Made by a program: the position numbers and the translations under genes. A stretch of 64,000 nt of DNA. Origin: Varroa destructor (taxonomy: Eukaryota; Arthropoda; Arachnida; Mesostigmata; Varroidae). Shown in pieces: positions 15,460 through 29,461 of this stretch (position 1 is its first letter; the number at the start of each line of letters is the position of its first letter). The notes beneath the pieces are model-generated. The model did not search any database. It had not been told where the DNA came from and was given only the letters and a program-made list of their open reading frames with translations. The stretch covers positions 34,962,096 through 35,026,095 of the forward strand of contig NW_019211458.1 of assembly GCF_002443255.2 (NCBI RefSeq), written 5' to 3'.

Positions 15460-15487
15460 GCCGCCGCCGCCGCCGCCGTCGCCGCCG
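15460..15487. repeat. (GCC)n microsatellite
   Basis: About nine GCC units with one GTC interruption, inside the 15.4-16.1 kb GC-rich block. On the minus strand one frame through it reads as an arginine run. Confidence 0.9.
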
Positions 15488-16109
15488 AACGAGAGCCGAG
15501 ACGCGAGAGATCCTGTGTGAAGCTGCAGTAGGGCTAACTGGCCGATGCCAGCCACAGCGGCAATAAAAGTTTGGAAGAGGTAGCCGCGCCGGCAAAGTCA
15601 CCTATGCGAAACCGCGCATAGCGCACTTCCCTGCTCCTACGACCGGCACGCTCATAGACACTTCGTAGATCCTCTCACTTCTACAAAGACAGTGAGAGAC
15701 ACGCACAGTCGATCCCTCTTTTTCACGCCTTATCATCCTGTCTAATAGGAGACCGTTATTGCTGTTGTCTCACCTTTCCCGCTTGCAGAAAGACATTATA
15801 TATGTGGTCTTCTGTAGGGTTAGTATGTGGGGTGCTGTCTGTTAGCTGTTGATGTTGCGGCCCCGTTTGGGTAGCAATGGTGCGAGTTTGGCTTGGTCGG
15901 TGTGTGCGAAGGAAGCGAACCGTTAAAGGAGCAACGCACAAGTCAAAGCAAGCCATTGCTGATCGCCCTGTTTGCGCGCGAGCAAACGAATAATCACACG
16001 CATCATTGGACAACATCGGACGCCACAGAGCGGCCATAGCGGTATGCTGACACCATCGTGGTCGTGCCGTAGCACTCGTCATTTCAATACGATATCACTA
16101 ACTGGCCGT

Positions 16110-16159
16110 TAGTGCACTATATACACACCAATATATATTGGTGTGTATATAGTGCACTA
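16110..16159. repeat. 50-bp perfect palindrome
   Basis: The left arm 16110-16134 and the right arm 16135-16159 are exact reverse complements with no spacer. The arms begin and end with AGTGCACT and meet in an alternating AT centre. The symmetry stops at 16109/16160. It lies at the right edge of a GC-rich block and is followed by a TA-rich stretch. It could extrude a cruciform or be the fused ends of an inverted-repeat element. Nothing shows a coding role. Confidence 0.95.
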
Positions 16160-16954
16160 GTATATATATGTATATTTGCTGTTTTGTGTTTACTTCATGT
16201 AACAGCCTACGTGCTAGCATAGCACATATACGTTAGAAGACAACGCGTAGTGATGGCAAAAGAGGAACATTCTACGATAGCATAAGTATGTATTTGAAGA
16301 GAATGTCTGTTTATGAACAATCGCAGACACATGCATGCCGAATGTAGCGTATCTGTATTAGTGAAGATGTTACGAAATTGAATAGGATCAGCGAAGACTC
16401 GCAACGGCATGATTTCGAACCGATCTTAAAACGCTGACTATCGATGCCACTGTGCATAGGTTCGATCAAATGCTCTCCCGCTCACCTCGATTGGCTAATA
16501 TAGAGAAAAAATGGGGCCGCTACGACACGTTTATTCCATATTGGCTTGTTAGAGCAATCTATGAGGTTCCCTCCCTACAACATTTATATAGAATTTAAAT
16601 TGGATAACTAGTTACGTACTCAAATTGTGTCTACATTGAAGTGATCGTCTAGGAATATCAACAACCGTTCCAGCAATATCTTTCAACTATTTATTCATAC
16701 ATATATTGGGTACAATGGTTTCAAAAAAAATTACAACAATCAATCGTACGATTGGTAGGCGATTGGAGCATAAAACGAATATCGACCAGGTACCCCCCGC
16801 ACCTCGCATGGAGTCGGCGCTTGTGTGTACTTCAAAAATCACCATTAAAAGATTCGACATTACTGCTGTGAGGAACCTCTGCCAGGCACACCTCTTTTTG
16901 TACTTTGATTTTTTCAGACATTCAATCAGACGACTGGCTCACAACACGAAAAAA

Positions 16955-17040
16955 GTACGCCTATGCCTGGATTCGAATCGAGACTGCAAAGTGTTCCTAA
17001 AATTAGCACTCCGCTACGCTACCCACGAAGCTATGGCTGA
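16955..17040 (-). repeat. tRNA-like (possibly tRNA-derived SINE) relic
   Basis: On the minus strand a TAGCGTAGCGG motif fits the internal A-box consensus of tRNA genes, and GATTCGAATCC further on fits the B box. They are spaced as in a tRNA-type RNA polymerase III promoter. The acceptor and T stems do not pair well, so a functional tRNA is unlikely. A plus-strand open frame at 16706-17086 runs over it and is probably meaningless. Confidence 0.35.
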
Positions 17041-19196
17041 GAGCATGAGAAGTAATTTTGTTGACTTCCGGTTAACGGGAAGCTGACCACGAAGTAAATA
17101 ACAGTTGAAGTAAGCATCCTTTTCTGTTATGAAGAAAGCATCGATGGACGCTGCCCTAGAACCTCGAACACTTATGCGGGTCTCTTTAGCCGATTAACCA
17201 AATATCGATTTTTGTCCTATCTTCTGGCTGTGAAACCACAGTTCATTACTTTTTTTGATGTGCCCTCTCAAATTAAAATGATGCCAGCTAGAACTGATAT
17301 TAACTGAATGGTAACATTTTTTGTTCAGCAACTCTTACGTGAGAATTTAAAGGCACAGAGTTATCTGCGAATTCTTATGACAAAAAAGAAAGTATACACT
17401 TTTCTTATTATGTGCTAAATATGTCGATAGCTACATGATATTTCGTCTCCAACTTCTGGGTTAACAATCCGTCCGGGAATGTTCCGCATACAAACAAGTA
17501 AGGCGTATAGCGCCTCAACTATACGATACAGGGGGTATGTAGGCTGCGTCTGGATTTACCATAAATGATACTGCAGTCTTGGTTGTAGGAACGCGTTTAC
17601 TGCCGAGTAACTTTTAGTTTCCCTACTTTTGATCAAACCGTAACTGTCTCATTGCGAGCTCAGAGATCGCAAGCGAGATTTGAAATAAGCGGTTCACTAA
17701 ACAGTGAGTAGTATACAAAATGTAGCCATGATTTCAAATGACCATTCGACTTAGGCCTATTTCTTTGACCTATGGCAAAAAAAATAGCGAAAAACAGGTG
17801 ATGATGTAGTCGCCAGCCGCCCCATCTATGTGACATATATTACTACATGTGGTTCTAAAACTGGTCATGTTATGCGAATATTGACTCTTCTAAATATTTC
17901 AGCTTATTTGTAAAAATGGCCGCTTAGATGCCGCATTGGATCTAGCATGACCGGTTTCTTTTCTGTGGTCGCCGTTGCCGCGGGTGATATGAGTTCTCGA
18001 ATACGATGCTGATGTCATGATATTTCTAATGCTTACAGTGCTGGTCAGTAAGGAAGCGGTAAAGCGACGGCAGATGGTACAGCAGATATAGACTGAGACA
18101 GAATTGGCCAATCTGACGGACGTACTAGACCACGAGGAGATGCGAGCGCTTACTCAATCTAAAAACCGGAAATGCGGCCGGAAGTGGACAAGCCTGGTAC
18201 AAATTTCCTCCGTATACCTACCTTAGAAAACTCCGCTTCTGCGATCTCAACATTTGTTGGATGGCTGCTCTCTGACTGTACTTAGGTCCACAGTTCATAA
18301 AGCTCATTGTATGTGTACTAGCCCGGAGCGTAAACCAACTTCAAAACTCCTCGCCAACTTATTCGCGTTGACTACGCATAACTGCGGGAACTGGCGTTAA
18401 AGCCTAAAAACCAGACAGTAGAACTGAGTCCGTACCAGGCTTCTGTAAATAAACATCCGTAAAATTCGAACGTATTTTTCCCTAACCTAAGTTTAGTGGC
18501 AGTGATTTTTTTTATAGGCCCGGTTAATTTGCAAGTTCTTTTCAGACGTTTAGTCGGACGAACTCTTTGCAACGGCTTAAAAGTGATAAAAATTTCATGT
18601 GACGTCGTTTAGACGAGTTCCTAACTTTCTGTCCCCTTTTCTCTTGCTGCAATAGAGGTCGGAGTGACGCATCGTGGTAGACTCCCTTTATGGTCATCCT
18701 TCAAAAGGACCTCAGTTGCGAGTGCCTTATACAAGACCAATGCAGACTTCAGCGCTGTTGTGTGGCGAGCAGCACTACTGAGTCACCAATCAAGCAGAAT
18801 CATCTTTAGCATATTTACTGCTTCATGATATATGCGCCATAAAGATTGAAGATTTGCCCATTTTACGGTAAGATAAGTGATTCAAAAACAAAATCGTCTC
18901 AGTGGGGTGAGATCAAATCGCAATAGAGATCAGGCGCAATTCGCGCCGCCAGTCGATCGCTGAAGAATCCATTTATTCTGTAAAGGCGCACTCTGCAGGA
19001 CACTGGCGTGGCTCCTGTGGGGCAACAGATCTACACATCCCTGACGGACTGCGTATCTGAATTGATCAAATGCCTCGAGAAGTGAGACACAATGCTCAAG
19101 TGATTCGCCTATATAGAAGACACCATCAATTCTCCTATTTTCCTCGGAACTCGCACGGTAACATTTAATTGATTTAAGGTAATTATACAATGTATA

Positions 19197-19198
<2 letters not shown>

Positions 19199-19251
<53 letters not shown>
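19199..19251. repeat. Long (AT)n microsatellite
   Basis: About 26 uninterrupted AT units in AT-rich spacer, the longest dinucleotide tract in the window. Confidence 0.95.
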
Positions 19252-19252
<1 letters not shown>

Positions 19253-22200
19253 CACTTTAGGTACAAGCTTTAATTATTCCACACGCTGCAGACAGTTTGC
19301 TTGCAGCCATACCATCAATGTGAGCAGCGGCTTATAGTAATAGGATTGCGCACGCATAATCACATTTGAATGTCAAGGACCGTAAAGTGTTACGACCTTG
19401 TGGGTGGGATGCAAAGCAAATTAATAACTTAATTAGTCGAAAATAATAACAGAGCAGCCCAGAACCTTGGAAGTATATAAAATTTAAAGAAAAAAAACTT
19501 TTTTTTGTAATAAGTTGAGCTCGACCTAGATGTGCTCACCTTCGATGAGACTTTTCGGTTCAAATTTGGTCTCAACGATGTTGTGGCCTGTTCGTATACA
19601 AATGCACACTATAAAATCAATCGATAATTAAAGTAATTTCTTTTCACGCTATGGCTACCCTTACCGTAGCTTGTATTAATCAGCGCGTTTCATATAGACA
19701 AGACACTCTCTCAGCCCAAACTATAAACACTTGAAGGCTACAGGTTGAATAACATATTAGCTGACACGATCATGTAAAAACGTTTCACTCGCTTCGGGGA
19801 AACAGTTAATTAAATGCTAGTTACTTCGCACATTGATTTTATCCCAAATCTTTCCTGCAGCTAAAACCCGCTCCGCTCCCGTATTTCCCTTTTTTTTGAA
19901 AGTTAAAGTAATTTGTCTAGCTGACAGCAATATTTGTGGCCCGAATGTAGAACGCGATCAATCTTTGCTGACTCGTTATGCTCCAAAAGACTCTCGCCTA
20001 GGAGCTCATATTCTCTGCTCTGCCACACAGCACCCACGGCATCCAAACCTTTCCTAGTTCCCGATCGCGCCCCCTTTTTACCCTCAGTCCCCCTCCAGCG
20101 CGACGTCGTATTATGCAGCAGCGATTTAGTCTGGGGTACTAGAGGAGTACTGTTGCCGACTCACCTCTCACACACGGTTGTGCGTCGTCCATTTCGCTAG
20201 GCCAGAGCAAAAGCAGAGATCTCCCTCGTTCATCCTGCAGGCCAGCTTACGGTAGACCGCAACGTCATCACGTGTTTACGAAAAAAGCCAAAGCAGCGTT
20301 GCCGTCCCGTTACATGATCTCCTTCTCTCTTTCTTTGCTGACTTCGCCCCTCGCCGTCATCGCCGTCGTCGGTTCTTGCCTTTTCAGCTTAGGCAACGAA
20401 TTCACTCGCCAGCTCCTCGTCGTACTTTTCCGTGCTTCGCTATTGGCTACCGCCGCTACTACTGTACCATATGCTCGGTAACCAACTAGTGCATACATAG
20501 ACGATTCATCTAACCCTACATGGGCGCTTTCGAAGCGCCTCAAAGCAGGGTGGCCGTATCACGAGTTTTGGCCGCACGCCCCGCTCTTCGGCTGCCCCCG
20601 TGCAATGAGCAGCTAGCAGTCAGACTGGTTCGGCCGTGCAGGCAGTGTCAATGCGTGAAACCGTGTATAAATGCATACCTCGTTCACGCCCCCAGCGAAT
20701 GAGGGGTGACGAGAGGAGCTGAACCAGAGCATGAGGAGCTCAGGTAGGTAAACATGATGCCGAACACATCGTCATTGCTCATTTGCAATATATTGCAGCA
20801 GCTGGTGTACAGTCATCTAGCTAGCACACATCTTTAGCTTCCCAGACATGTATATCAAACGGCCAGGAAGGTGCGAACATACGGTACACGCGTACTAGCT
20901 TGTCTTTGTATATGAAACGGGTTCTTGTCAATGCAAAAGGCCATGTCAATACTCAGTCAACCCAAACACACAAAGCAGGAACTGGAGCAGCTTTACCATT
21001 GTCAATGTGACGACGAAACACAGCGATCGTAATACGTACCGTGCCATAGATTTCTTCTTTCTCATTTAATTTCAAATTCAAAGTATTGATATGGTGGCGA
21101 ACGGGGCTACGCTCGCTTTGGAGAGGTTCCAAAGACTGGGTTTGATAATAATCATTAAGTTAAACAAAAGAAAGGAATGCACGAGAAAATAACTTGCTTA
21201 CTACCACATGTTGTAGGTGCGTAAACTTTTTCAGAGACCTTATATGCTCAACCACCTTAAATTTTAAATTTTTAATTAAAATTTGCGAAAACCCAACAAG
21301 GGCATAAATGCATTGTGGATTTGTAACGATCCATCATCAACGCCTTTAGTAGTCAGTGAAAGCCCGGGATCTCACAAACAAATTGTTTGTTATATTTAAT
21401 ATTTGAAGTAACACGGATTGGAAAAAAGATCCCGCGTGAGTGTTTTTACTTGTATATTTAGTTCGTCAACTAAATCTAAACAAACGACCAATAGAACTGT
21501 AAAATTGTTTTCACTAATCATTTTTGCAGCGTAAAGACAAACTATGCAATGTTCGACCTCATACACAAAATACAACAACAGGAAACCAAAGACAATGACG
21601 TTAGTCGTTTCTAGTTAATTTTTTACCTAATATCTGCCCCGCTCGTGCCCCTATGCGCAGGCTTATTGGCATCCGTTTAGCCAGAACTCAATAGCAAATA
21701 CCAAACTATATATTTAACTAACTATATATAGATATATATGAACCAAGTATAAATGTATCCCTATAAAAATGAATAGACTTAGACGAAGTTGATTTCTACC
21801 CTATTCCAGGGGGCGAAAAGACGAATATAGATTATCGCCGTTGAATTCGTATGCCACTTGCTTCGTCCGCTACGCAATATGTACTGACGCATCACTGGCG
21901 CAATGTACAGCGTCAGCAGCGGCATCAAAAGCAGTCAACTTCAATTGGTGAGCTGCGATCAAAGAACAAGGTTGCGTAGGTGGTTCATATTTATGGAAAT
22001 TCTTTCCCTAGTTGGCCTCTCTCTCGGCATCCCGCACGTTTCTCAAATCGTGGAGGTGGCATAATCCCCATGGTTTCTCCTTTCCAGCCTCGTGATTCGA
22101 GGCCAAACGCCAGACGGCGACAAGTGAGTGAGTGGGTGGACGTGGGAGGCGAATGAAAACCAGGCGTGTAAACCGCAGAGCTGTTGCCACCTCTGAAAGG

Positions 22201-25200
22201 GTTCCCTAACCCCTGCAGACACAGAAGCCGTTGGCAAAATCGTCCTCGAAAATCGCTAGCTGCAACCTCGAAAGAACAGGAAGCGTGATGCGACTGAGTA
22301 AAACCCGCGCCTCGTTCGACGGCATTTACTTACCATCGCGCCGCCAGTTGGCATTTGCTCGTTGAAAAATGGGAAACAATTTGTTGTGCTGCTGAGGAGC
22401 AGACGATGATGCTTCGATTGAGAAGCAGCGGCTCCGCAACCACGCACGAAAATGGGCCACACGCGCACTTCGATACCTCGCTTCGTTCGCCTTGCCCTGC
22501 CTCTCCCCCGAAAGTAAATATAACGCAGAGCGCAACTTACTCATCGCCGAAGACCCCGGTACGACTGTACAACTCAGAACTTCACGCTACGAAGTCAACT
22601 ATTTACCGCCGTTCCAGTCAAGCGTGCCTTATATGTATGTAGTAGGCCATACATTTTGCGCATCACATATATATGCGCATCTACAGCGACGACGCGCACC
22701 TGTTTCACCGAGCCATGTCACACGTTGAACGGCCTGGACAACATGCGAATATATACTGACAAATCTGCGAACACTCAGCGGATAGAAATATATAGGGTCA
22801 AGCTTATTTGTTATGATCATAAACACACATCAAAGACAACCAACCGTTCAACTTTAAAGCTCAATGATGAACAAAGCTGTGAAGTAACTTTGTTTGAACA
22901 TGACATGTCCTGTACTAATTATTATGCGAAATATAAAAACACCCGGAACATATATGTCGTATATGAAGTATGTCCACAGACTGAACATACATGAAAGAGA
23001 CGTATTACTCACTTCAAGGGTAATCTGGCCTTTACACATTAATTTCTATGAGCAGGTAAAAGCGCACGATTTAGCAGCATGCATTGGGCGTATAAATAGT
23101 ATCGACGATTCAACAGATAATAGGCCTTTCGTAAGCTCATCCGTGTTGTCTGATACCGGACTGCATAAAATTGTACTGGTTTAATCCTCGCTACATAGTG
23201 AACACAATATCAAATAAGTGATATGGTACTTGGCAGATGCGCATGCACTTTTATTTGTAGCAGTTATCAACTGCCATATAATTGTTAGATAATCTTCTCT
23301 AGCTTCTCGAAGTCGCGCTTTAAGTATACCGCTTCGGACTTAATCGAGCTAGGACAAATAGGTCGAAATCTGATTCACAATCAGATCCTTCTCGACATTC
23401 CTCGCCAGTCGTTGGCCTGTTCACCAATAACTATCTCATGCACCCTGTTCTCATGTCCTGTTATTATTCTACCGCTAGTCGTCGCTGTCGTTTGCGCTAG
23501 CTCATCCAGCGCGCCTTGCGTAGTCGTAGTCTCTACGAACGCCATCGTCAACCTCTGTGGTTATGTCTGAACGCCCTCGCTCCTGCCCGCGGGCGCAGAT
23601 GCGATAGACAGCCGTGATGACATGCCCCACTCTTGCCCTACTGCGCTGCTGGTTTCTCAATCACGGGTCTCGGTTCCACAGCCTCACCAGGTAGTGCCAT
23701 CTCTCCTCCCCTGCCCCAAATGAATGCAAGCTGTATATCTACTGTGCACTGGGTCTCGATAGCGAAACATACAAAAGCAGCGGCAGGAGCTGCAGCAACA
23801 GCTTCTAGTTGCGAAAGCTAAGGAGAAGTGATTCTGGGTTAGGCTGCAGAAGGGGTAGATGCTTAGCGAGGCAGAAATAGTCGGTCGACGCTGAAGAAGG
23901 GTCTACGTCGTTTAGCCAGGGCCGTTGCAGTTGGTAAGCTCGGAACTGAAGCGCGAACGTATTGTCTGTCGAGTAATATTGGCACTTTTTGTCAATGCAG
24001 AAACCGGCTACGCCTGTACTGACGCTGATGCCGTAACGAGAGATGAACGCATCCATCAGGGAATGGCGCATCTGTGGCCGAAGCTGCTGCCAAACTCCAC
24101 GGTTGGTATTGGGGCAGTTAGATCCGAGATTGCGCCCGTGCGCTCGATTTGAGGGTGCAGCAAGCTGAGGAAAGAGGTGAAACATTGCGGTGGAGCAAAC
24201 GCCCTATCTACTGGGCTCAACGTTATGAGTTGAGTGATATGAGCTTTTTTTGTTACAGGAAACAACTTCCCTACGCTTCGTGACATTCAAGTATTGGCTT
24301 CTATCAAACAATCTCGAAATACGGATCCTTGCATGAGTTCACCACTTACTTGTAAACGTCCGCTTCTTATGATGGTTTAGTGGTAAGGCACTCTACTTAG
24401 TGGTGGAGATCCTTAGACTTATACTTGAAAGGCAAAGTCTCAGAATATGAAAGGCCAGCGCAAATTAATCCCAGCTCTGTGACGTAAATTATCACTTTAA
24501 AGTATAAGTTGACTTCTCAGAAAAATCGGATTGTTTATTCGGACCGCTGTAGATTATCATAGACGTCCTTGTGCTCTCATATACGGGACTCCGAGTCATT
24601 GTGTCTTGGCTTATAAGCTAATACGAAAAACGTCTAATATGAATTTCGTCATATCTGGACCGCGAGGTCTAGCGTGCGTCTGTTAGCGGAAACTTATATG
24701 GTGCAGAAATAGCGCTTTTTAGAAAATAAGGAACTGTTTAGCCTAAACTAAAGCTGCTGCTCTTTGCCTGCAGAAAATGTTGAATTTGGCGCAACAATTT
24801 AGAGTTAAAGACTACGGAAGGACTTCACTAGAATGCATACTGCGACGTAATACCATTACTAAGCACAGCATTGAATCTGACAAGAATCTCATAGGCCTCA
24901 AGTGTGTCTCGACATTATTACGGGATTTCGCAGAGTAATGTGCAGATATTACGATGCTAATTGTAAAATACTTCTTTCGAGCTATTGAACACTGATACAT
25001 TGAACAAACTCAAAAAGATAAAATACGGGTAAAATTTCTGAAGATATGGCATAGTAAAGTTTCTTGTGTGTAATAATTTTACTACTTTGTAGCTGGCCGC
25101 ACGGTGCACGAAACAAACAGTGTGACCGACAAGTCGTGTTTAGACCTCCTTTTCGACTGGGGCAAGCTACGGAGGACCGTTGGTGACATCAGCTGGCCAT

Positions 25201-27230
25201 CGACAGCGCCATATTTCATCAACATTGCTGTCTATGAGCATCTATATGTGTATCTGGTTCCGCCAAACAGTGCAACCACCAAATTTGCCTTCTCATCCTG
25301 CTATTTGGTGGTAAGCAGGGAAACGCTAGGAGGGGGATTGGCGGCAACCTCATTCTCGCTGGCAGTCGAAATTTTCGCGGCTTGTCGACGGTGTTGGCTG
25401 CGGTGGAACGAAGCCAACGCCGTCGCACAGAGACGCACTTCGAACTACTCATATACGGGTAGTAACACATGGGGGAGTCTGCAGGGAAAGGGGGGGTGCG
25501 AAAAGAGGCCAGGCAGTAGCCAGCAGCTTTCGTCTGGCAGAGGGTAGTAGAAACGAGCGGACGCGTTCCGTCGGCAAACTCATTTATTTCAAACTTTAAA
25601 ATATGTCTATTTCCCTTACGACGAACGAGGCTCCCCGTGTGCGCGTTCGTTTGCCAGCCTAGCCGTCCGGCCTTCCGCATCCCGGAGTTTCCCTGCCCTA
25701 CTCCCGCCCCTCCCAAAGGATCCAGCAGCTCCAGCGACCCCTGAGGTACCCCTGTGACCCTCTCCCCTTCCAATACTTCCCGGGCCGTCGGACTTTGTCC
25801 TCTTTGGGTCATTCCTGTCCCTCCTGCGGCAACCTCTGGCGAACACACAGCTGTAATCTGATAATACCGCCATCGCCACAGCAGAACTGCCGCCACAGTC
25901 GCCATCGTCATCACCGTACTTCACACTAACAGCACGATGTTCTCCAATGGAGAGCATACATAAACCCACATTGCAGCAGGCACCACATAGCCACATACAC
26001 TAGCTGAGCGAAGGAGAGAGAAAGCGATGTCAAGATGCGAGATCATCCATACACATTGTCCTATGCCTGTTGGCGTGTGTCCGTCTGAGTGTATGTAAGC
26101 GCAATACGCACACGCGTACATAAAAACACAAAGACATACAAATAAATGTTCACGGACATACGCTGAACTGGCGCCCACTACGGCAACCTCTACTACTGTA
26201 TAATGCTAGTTGGCGGAGACTGAAGACGGCTATCTCTTGGTTGCGGTGCGGCCGAACCCTACGAACAGATCGAATACCGCCCCTCTGTCCCCCGATTGAC
26301 GCTTGACGCGCCTCTGGCCATTGATAACAAGATTTGCCCAAACAAGCCGCCTGCCAAAAGACAGCGTCTACAACAACGAAAACGAGCATGACCACGACCC
26401 TGTCTAGGTGTACTGGTAGGAATCCTCATTCCCTCTTCTTGGCCAAGGCCCCTTCTAAGCGCAACGACGTTGGCCTCACCCGAATGAATAAGAAACATAA
26501 AAAGTAGAATACTACGAAGCAGGTGAGCATTTCTGCTACCAATGCACGCTCGCTAGCCGTACAAAAATGTGAGGTTGTAGTTATACTGTATTGCGTCGTT
26601 TTGTCTAACTACAACAATTTGTTAATGTCCCTATTCTCTTTATTGTTCAATGTATTCGAGACGTTGATTGGTGTAGATTGTTCGTTGCAAGATGGACAGT
26701 GTAACGTAAATCCACATTTGAAATTTCTCAGGAGGAAACACACAAATATATAAAGTTAGCAAGCCTTAGTTGGCGCTGACAGATTGCCATGCAATCGTAG
26801 TAGTGCGTTACTCGCTAATACAGCTAGCGAGGATATGCCGACATCAACGAAAGCAGGTGCCTTGCCGCTATCATCCATAGTAGAAGTGGTCGCATACCTT
26901 TTCTCTGTGGTGAAGTGTGTTCGAGGGGCGTGCATCAAAGGAGAAGCAATTGAAGACAACTCTCTGCAGCCGTTACTCTCGCATCGCTCGTTCAGATAAA
27001 CATTCTGTATGTGTGCCCCTAGCTACGTGCATCGCATTCACCGCGTCAACAATTTGGGAAAGGAAATAAGACCGAGAAGAGCGACCACTAACGAGTATCT
27101 TCAATACGCCAGGCAGGACAAGGCCAGAAAAGCCAAGGGCAGGAGAGGAAAAGCTGCCGACTCCTTTAGAACTGCGCCTTCATTGTGTGTAATAATGGAG
27201 CGTAAAAGAGATGTGACGTCGTGACGTTAA

Positions 27231-29461
27231 CGCGCCGTTCGATCCATGCCGATTCGAGTAATTTAGTATTTTACGGCTTTTTTAATTATTAGGGGCTACG
27301 GAGTCTAACAATCTCCACATTTGGGTAATTCTAACAACTTCTCGCCTTAAAAAATATTTCAATACCACATTCAGTCTATATTCGAATGCACTGTCAGCTA
27401 AGATAGACTTTAAAATGCAACCTTGAATTAACATCTACCTAGAAAGAAACAAAATGATTGAGATAAGTCCCTGAGAGGAATAATAATCGAACATTGGAGT
27501 TTTTCTACAATATTATATTAACATTGCGCATTCAGCGAATGAAAGGTTTTGAGAAGCGGCAGAAAACAATAGCCACAAATGGCTCGCGGGATTAAAGTAA
27601 GTTATTTTCCAAAAAAAGTTAGATATACATAACTGTTGTCTTCATATCAGACAATATTATGAATCCCAGTTTTCGTGTACAACGAACCTAATGATGCGGG
27701 CGATCGAGTCGCTGCCTTTGCAGGCTTGACTATGTGTTTCCATCCGGTAGATTCGACAGCAACCAAAAAAGACGCTCTTCTGCGCTGTTTTTTTTTTCTA
27801 AATATGGTATAGTTTAGTTAGTTTTTTCTTAGCTTGTATATTTGAGGTACGATGCCCAAAAAAATCTCGGATTATGACCGACTGCTTTGAGGTAATTCAT
27901 TTACATAAAAAACACAAGCCACTTGGTGAGACTTTTCAAAACCACTTCACGATCAGCTGAGAAAACTCTGACTTCGATTTGCCATATTCTAGCATAAATG
28001 CGGATCTTACCCAACAGTCGTAAGAGTTCGGGGGGATAAAAAGTCTCGTTGTCGTCAGTTATCGCATACATATTTGCAACTCGTTGAAAAGGGTATCGTA
28101 TCTTTCATTTACATGCATATACAGAACACAGATCGTCTGCCGGGAAGGCCAATAAATATATTCGTTCTGGAATTATTTTCTTGTCTTTGTGGTAGGAGTT
28201 TTCGTCATAGCGGAATTACCAAGTGGAGACTGGATTAGTATAGTGCTGTATTCAGGGTCATTTCGCTGAAGTCCCTAGACAGCAGCGTCCATTATCTGAT
28301 ATGGAGATGCTAGAAACAGTCTCGTTGGATTCTATATCTCGTACCGTTGCGGCAGGACGAGAAACAAATGAAGTAGAAACTGCAAAAACTGGGTACTGCA
28401 TACATAAGTCAGCAGAAGTTGAGACAATTCAATCAGCCGTTCTTGGTGTGACATCAGCCTACTACCCTCTACTGTATCTTGATGTATCTGTGGACGACCA
28501 TTAGCGCAAGTTCGATTTGTTGCGTATTTTATTTTTCGCACCTGCTGGTAGTAAATTTCGAGTTCAATTAATATTTGGTTAGCTTGTCAGCGATAAGCCC
28601 TTAAAAGCCTAGCACTAGATTAAATAACGTCAAACCTCAACAATTTGAAAGTATCATGAAGGTCACTGGGGGAGTATTATGAAAGTTGGAAGGGTTAATT
28701 CATAAACCAGCTTGAGATAGACATAATTGTATTGGCGTTTTGAACGGCCATTCGTCCATGAGCAGAGATGAAAATATTGGTGACATTTTAAAGTATTAGA
28801 TCTTTGCTTACTATGTTAAGTCTTGCCAATGCATCCGCAACTCTATCTACAGGTTATGCCGAGAGCGTACGCCATTTGGCATAAAGACCCACTGCTTTGC
28901 GATTGTTTGGGCTGTTTAAATGCTAAAAAGTTCTTCAGTCGCTATATGAATTATCACTTCAATTTCAAATGAAATGAAACGGGTAACTGTATTCTCTGAG
29001 TTCGCGTACGTAATAACTCGACCGGAACCTCAGGACCCAACTGGTCTGGAAGGACCAGATAGGCGCCAAGACAGGTATCTGCAATGCAACTTATTCATTG
29101 CTACGTAAATTACTTTTAGGTGTTCTTACGATTATTATTTTCAATTCGACTCTGTTAGGTATGTATGTTCGTTGGCCTCAATAACATGCAACTACAAAAT
29201 GCAAGCAATATGACGAACCACATTGAATCATGTCTGCTCGATTTAAAAATGTAGAAACATTCTCGAATTATCAATCATACGTTGTGTGCAAAAAAACTGC
29301 ATTAGAGTAATGAAACTGGCCTAGCTTATGTCCGTTGTTGTTAATCCACATATCGATTTGAATAGCATCTCATCTAATTCCTTACGTAACCTTCTGGTGT
29401 AAAGCTGAAGTGAGTTTGCCCGCTCTACGAATATCTTCAGCTGAAGGGCAAAATTCGACAG
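27231..29461. other. AT-rich DNA with one weak candidate frame
   Basis: No recognised gene. A plus-strand frame is open from about 28280 (after a possible TAG acceptor at 28276-28279) to the stop ending at 28504. It is Glu/Val/Ser-rich and lies about 1 kb upstream of the LOTUS exon on the same strand. It could be another exon of that gene, but there is no domain to prove it. Confidence 0.3.

Larger units (their letters stand above)
9261..27230. other. Mosaic of GC-rich blocks in AT-rich DNA, no recognisable coding gene
   Basis: GC-rich blocks lie at about 9340-10120, 12000-13240, 14350-14790, 15400-16080, 19840-20720, 21840-22730, 23440-24180, 25080-26510 and 26770-27230, separated by AT-rich DNA. 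Each block is open in two to four overlapping frames on both strands, as expected of GC-rich non-coding DNA. The longest such frame is on the minus strand at 25219-25914 (231 codons). None resembles a known family and no clear splice structure joins them. TATAAA-like motifs occur in or beside some blocks (about 20666 and 23090). They are most simply read as promoters, non-coding exons or regulatory islands of long genes, but this is inference. Confidence 0.4.

Noticed and set aside
16706..17086. Plus-strand open frame of 126 codons
   Set aside because: It begins at a non-ATG codon, runs over a tRNA-like relic on the other strand and resembles nothing.
20663..20700. TATAAATG motif as a promoter
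   Set aside because: No initiator-like sequence or first exon follows at the expected distance.
24365..24440. Possible tRNA gene
   Set aside because: A TGGTTTAGTGGTAAGGC stretch resembles a D arm, but there is no B box or acceptor stem downstream.
25104..25547. Plus-strand open frame of 147 codons
   Set aside because: It has no ATG at its start, overlaps the minus-strand frame and has no family resemblance. Chance openness in GC-rich DNA is the simpler reading.
25219..25914. Long minus-strand open frame of 231 codons
   Set aside because: It lies in a GC-rich block where the plus strand and a second minus frame are also open, it has no recognisable domain, and its composition follows the GC bias.
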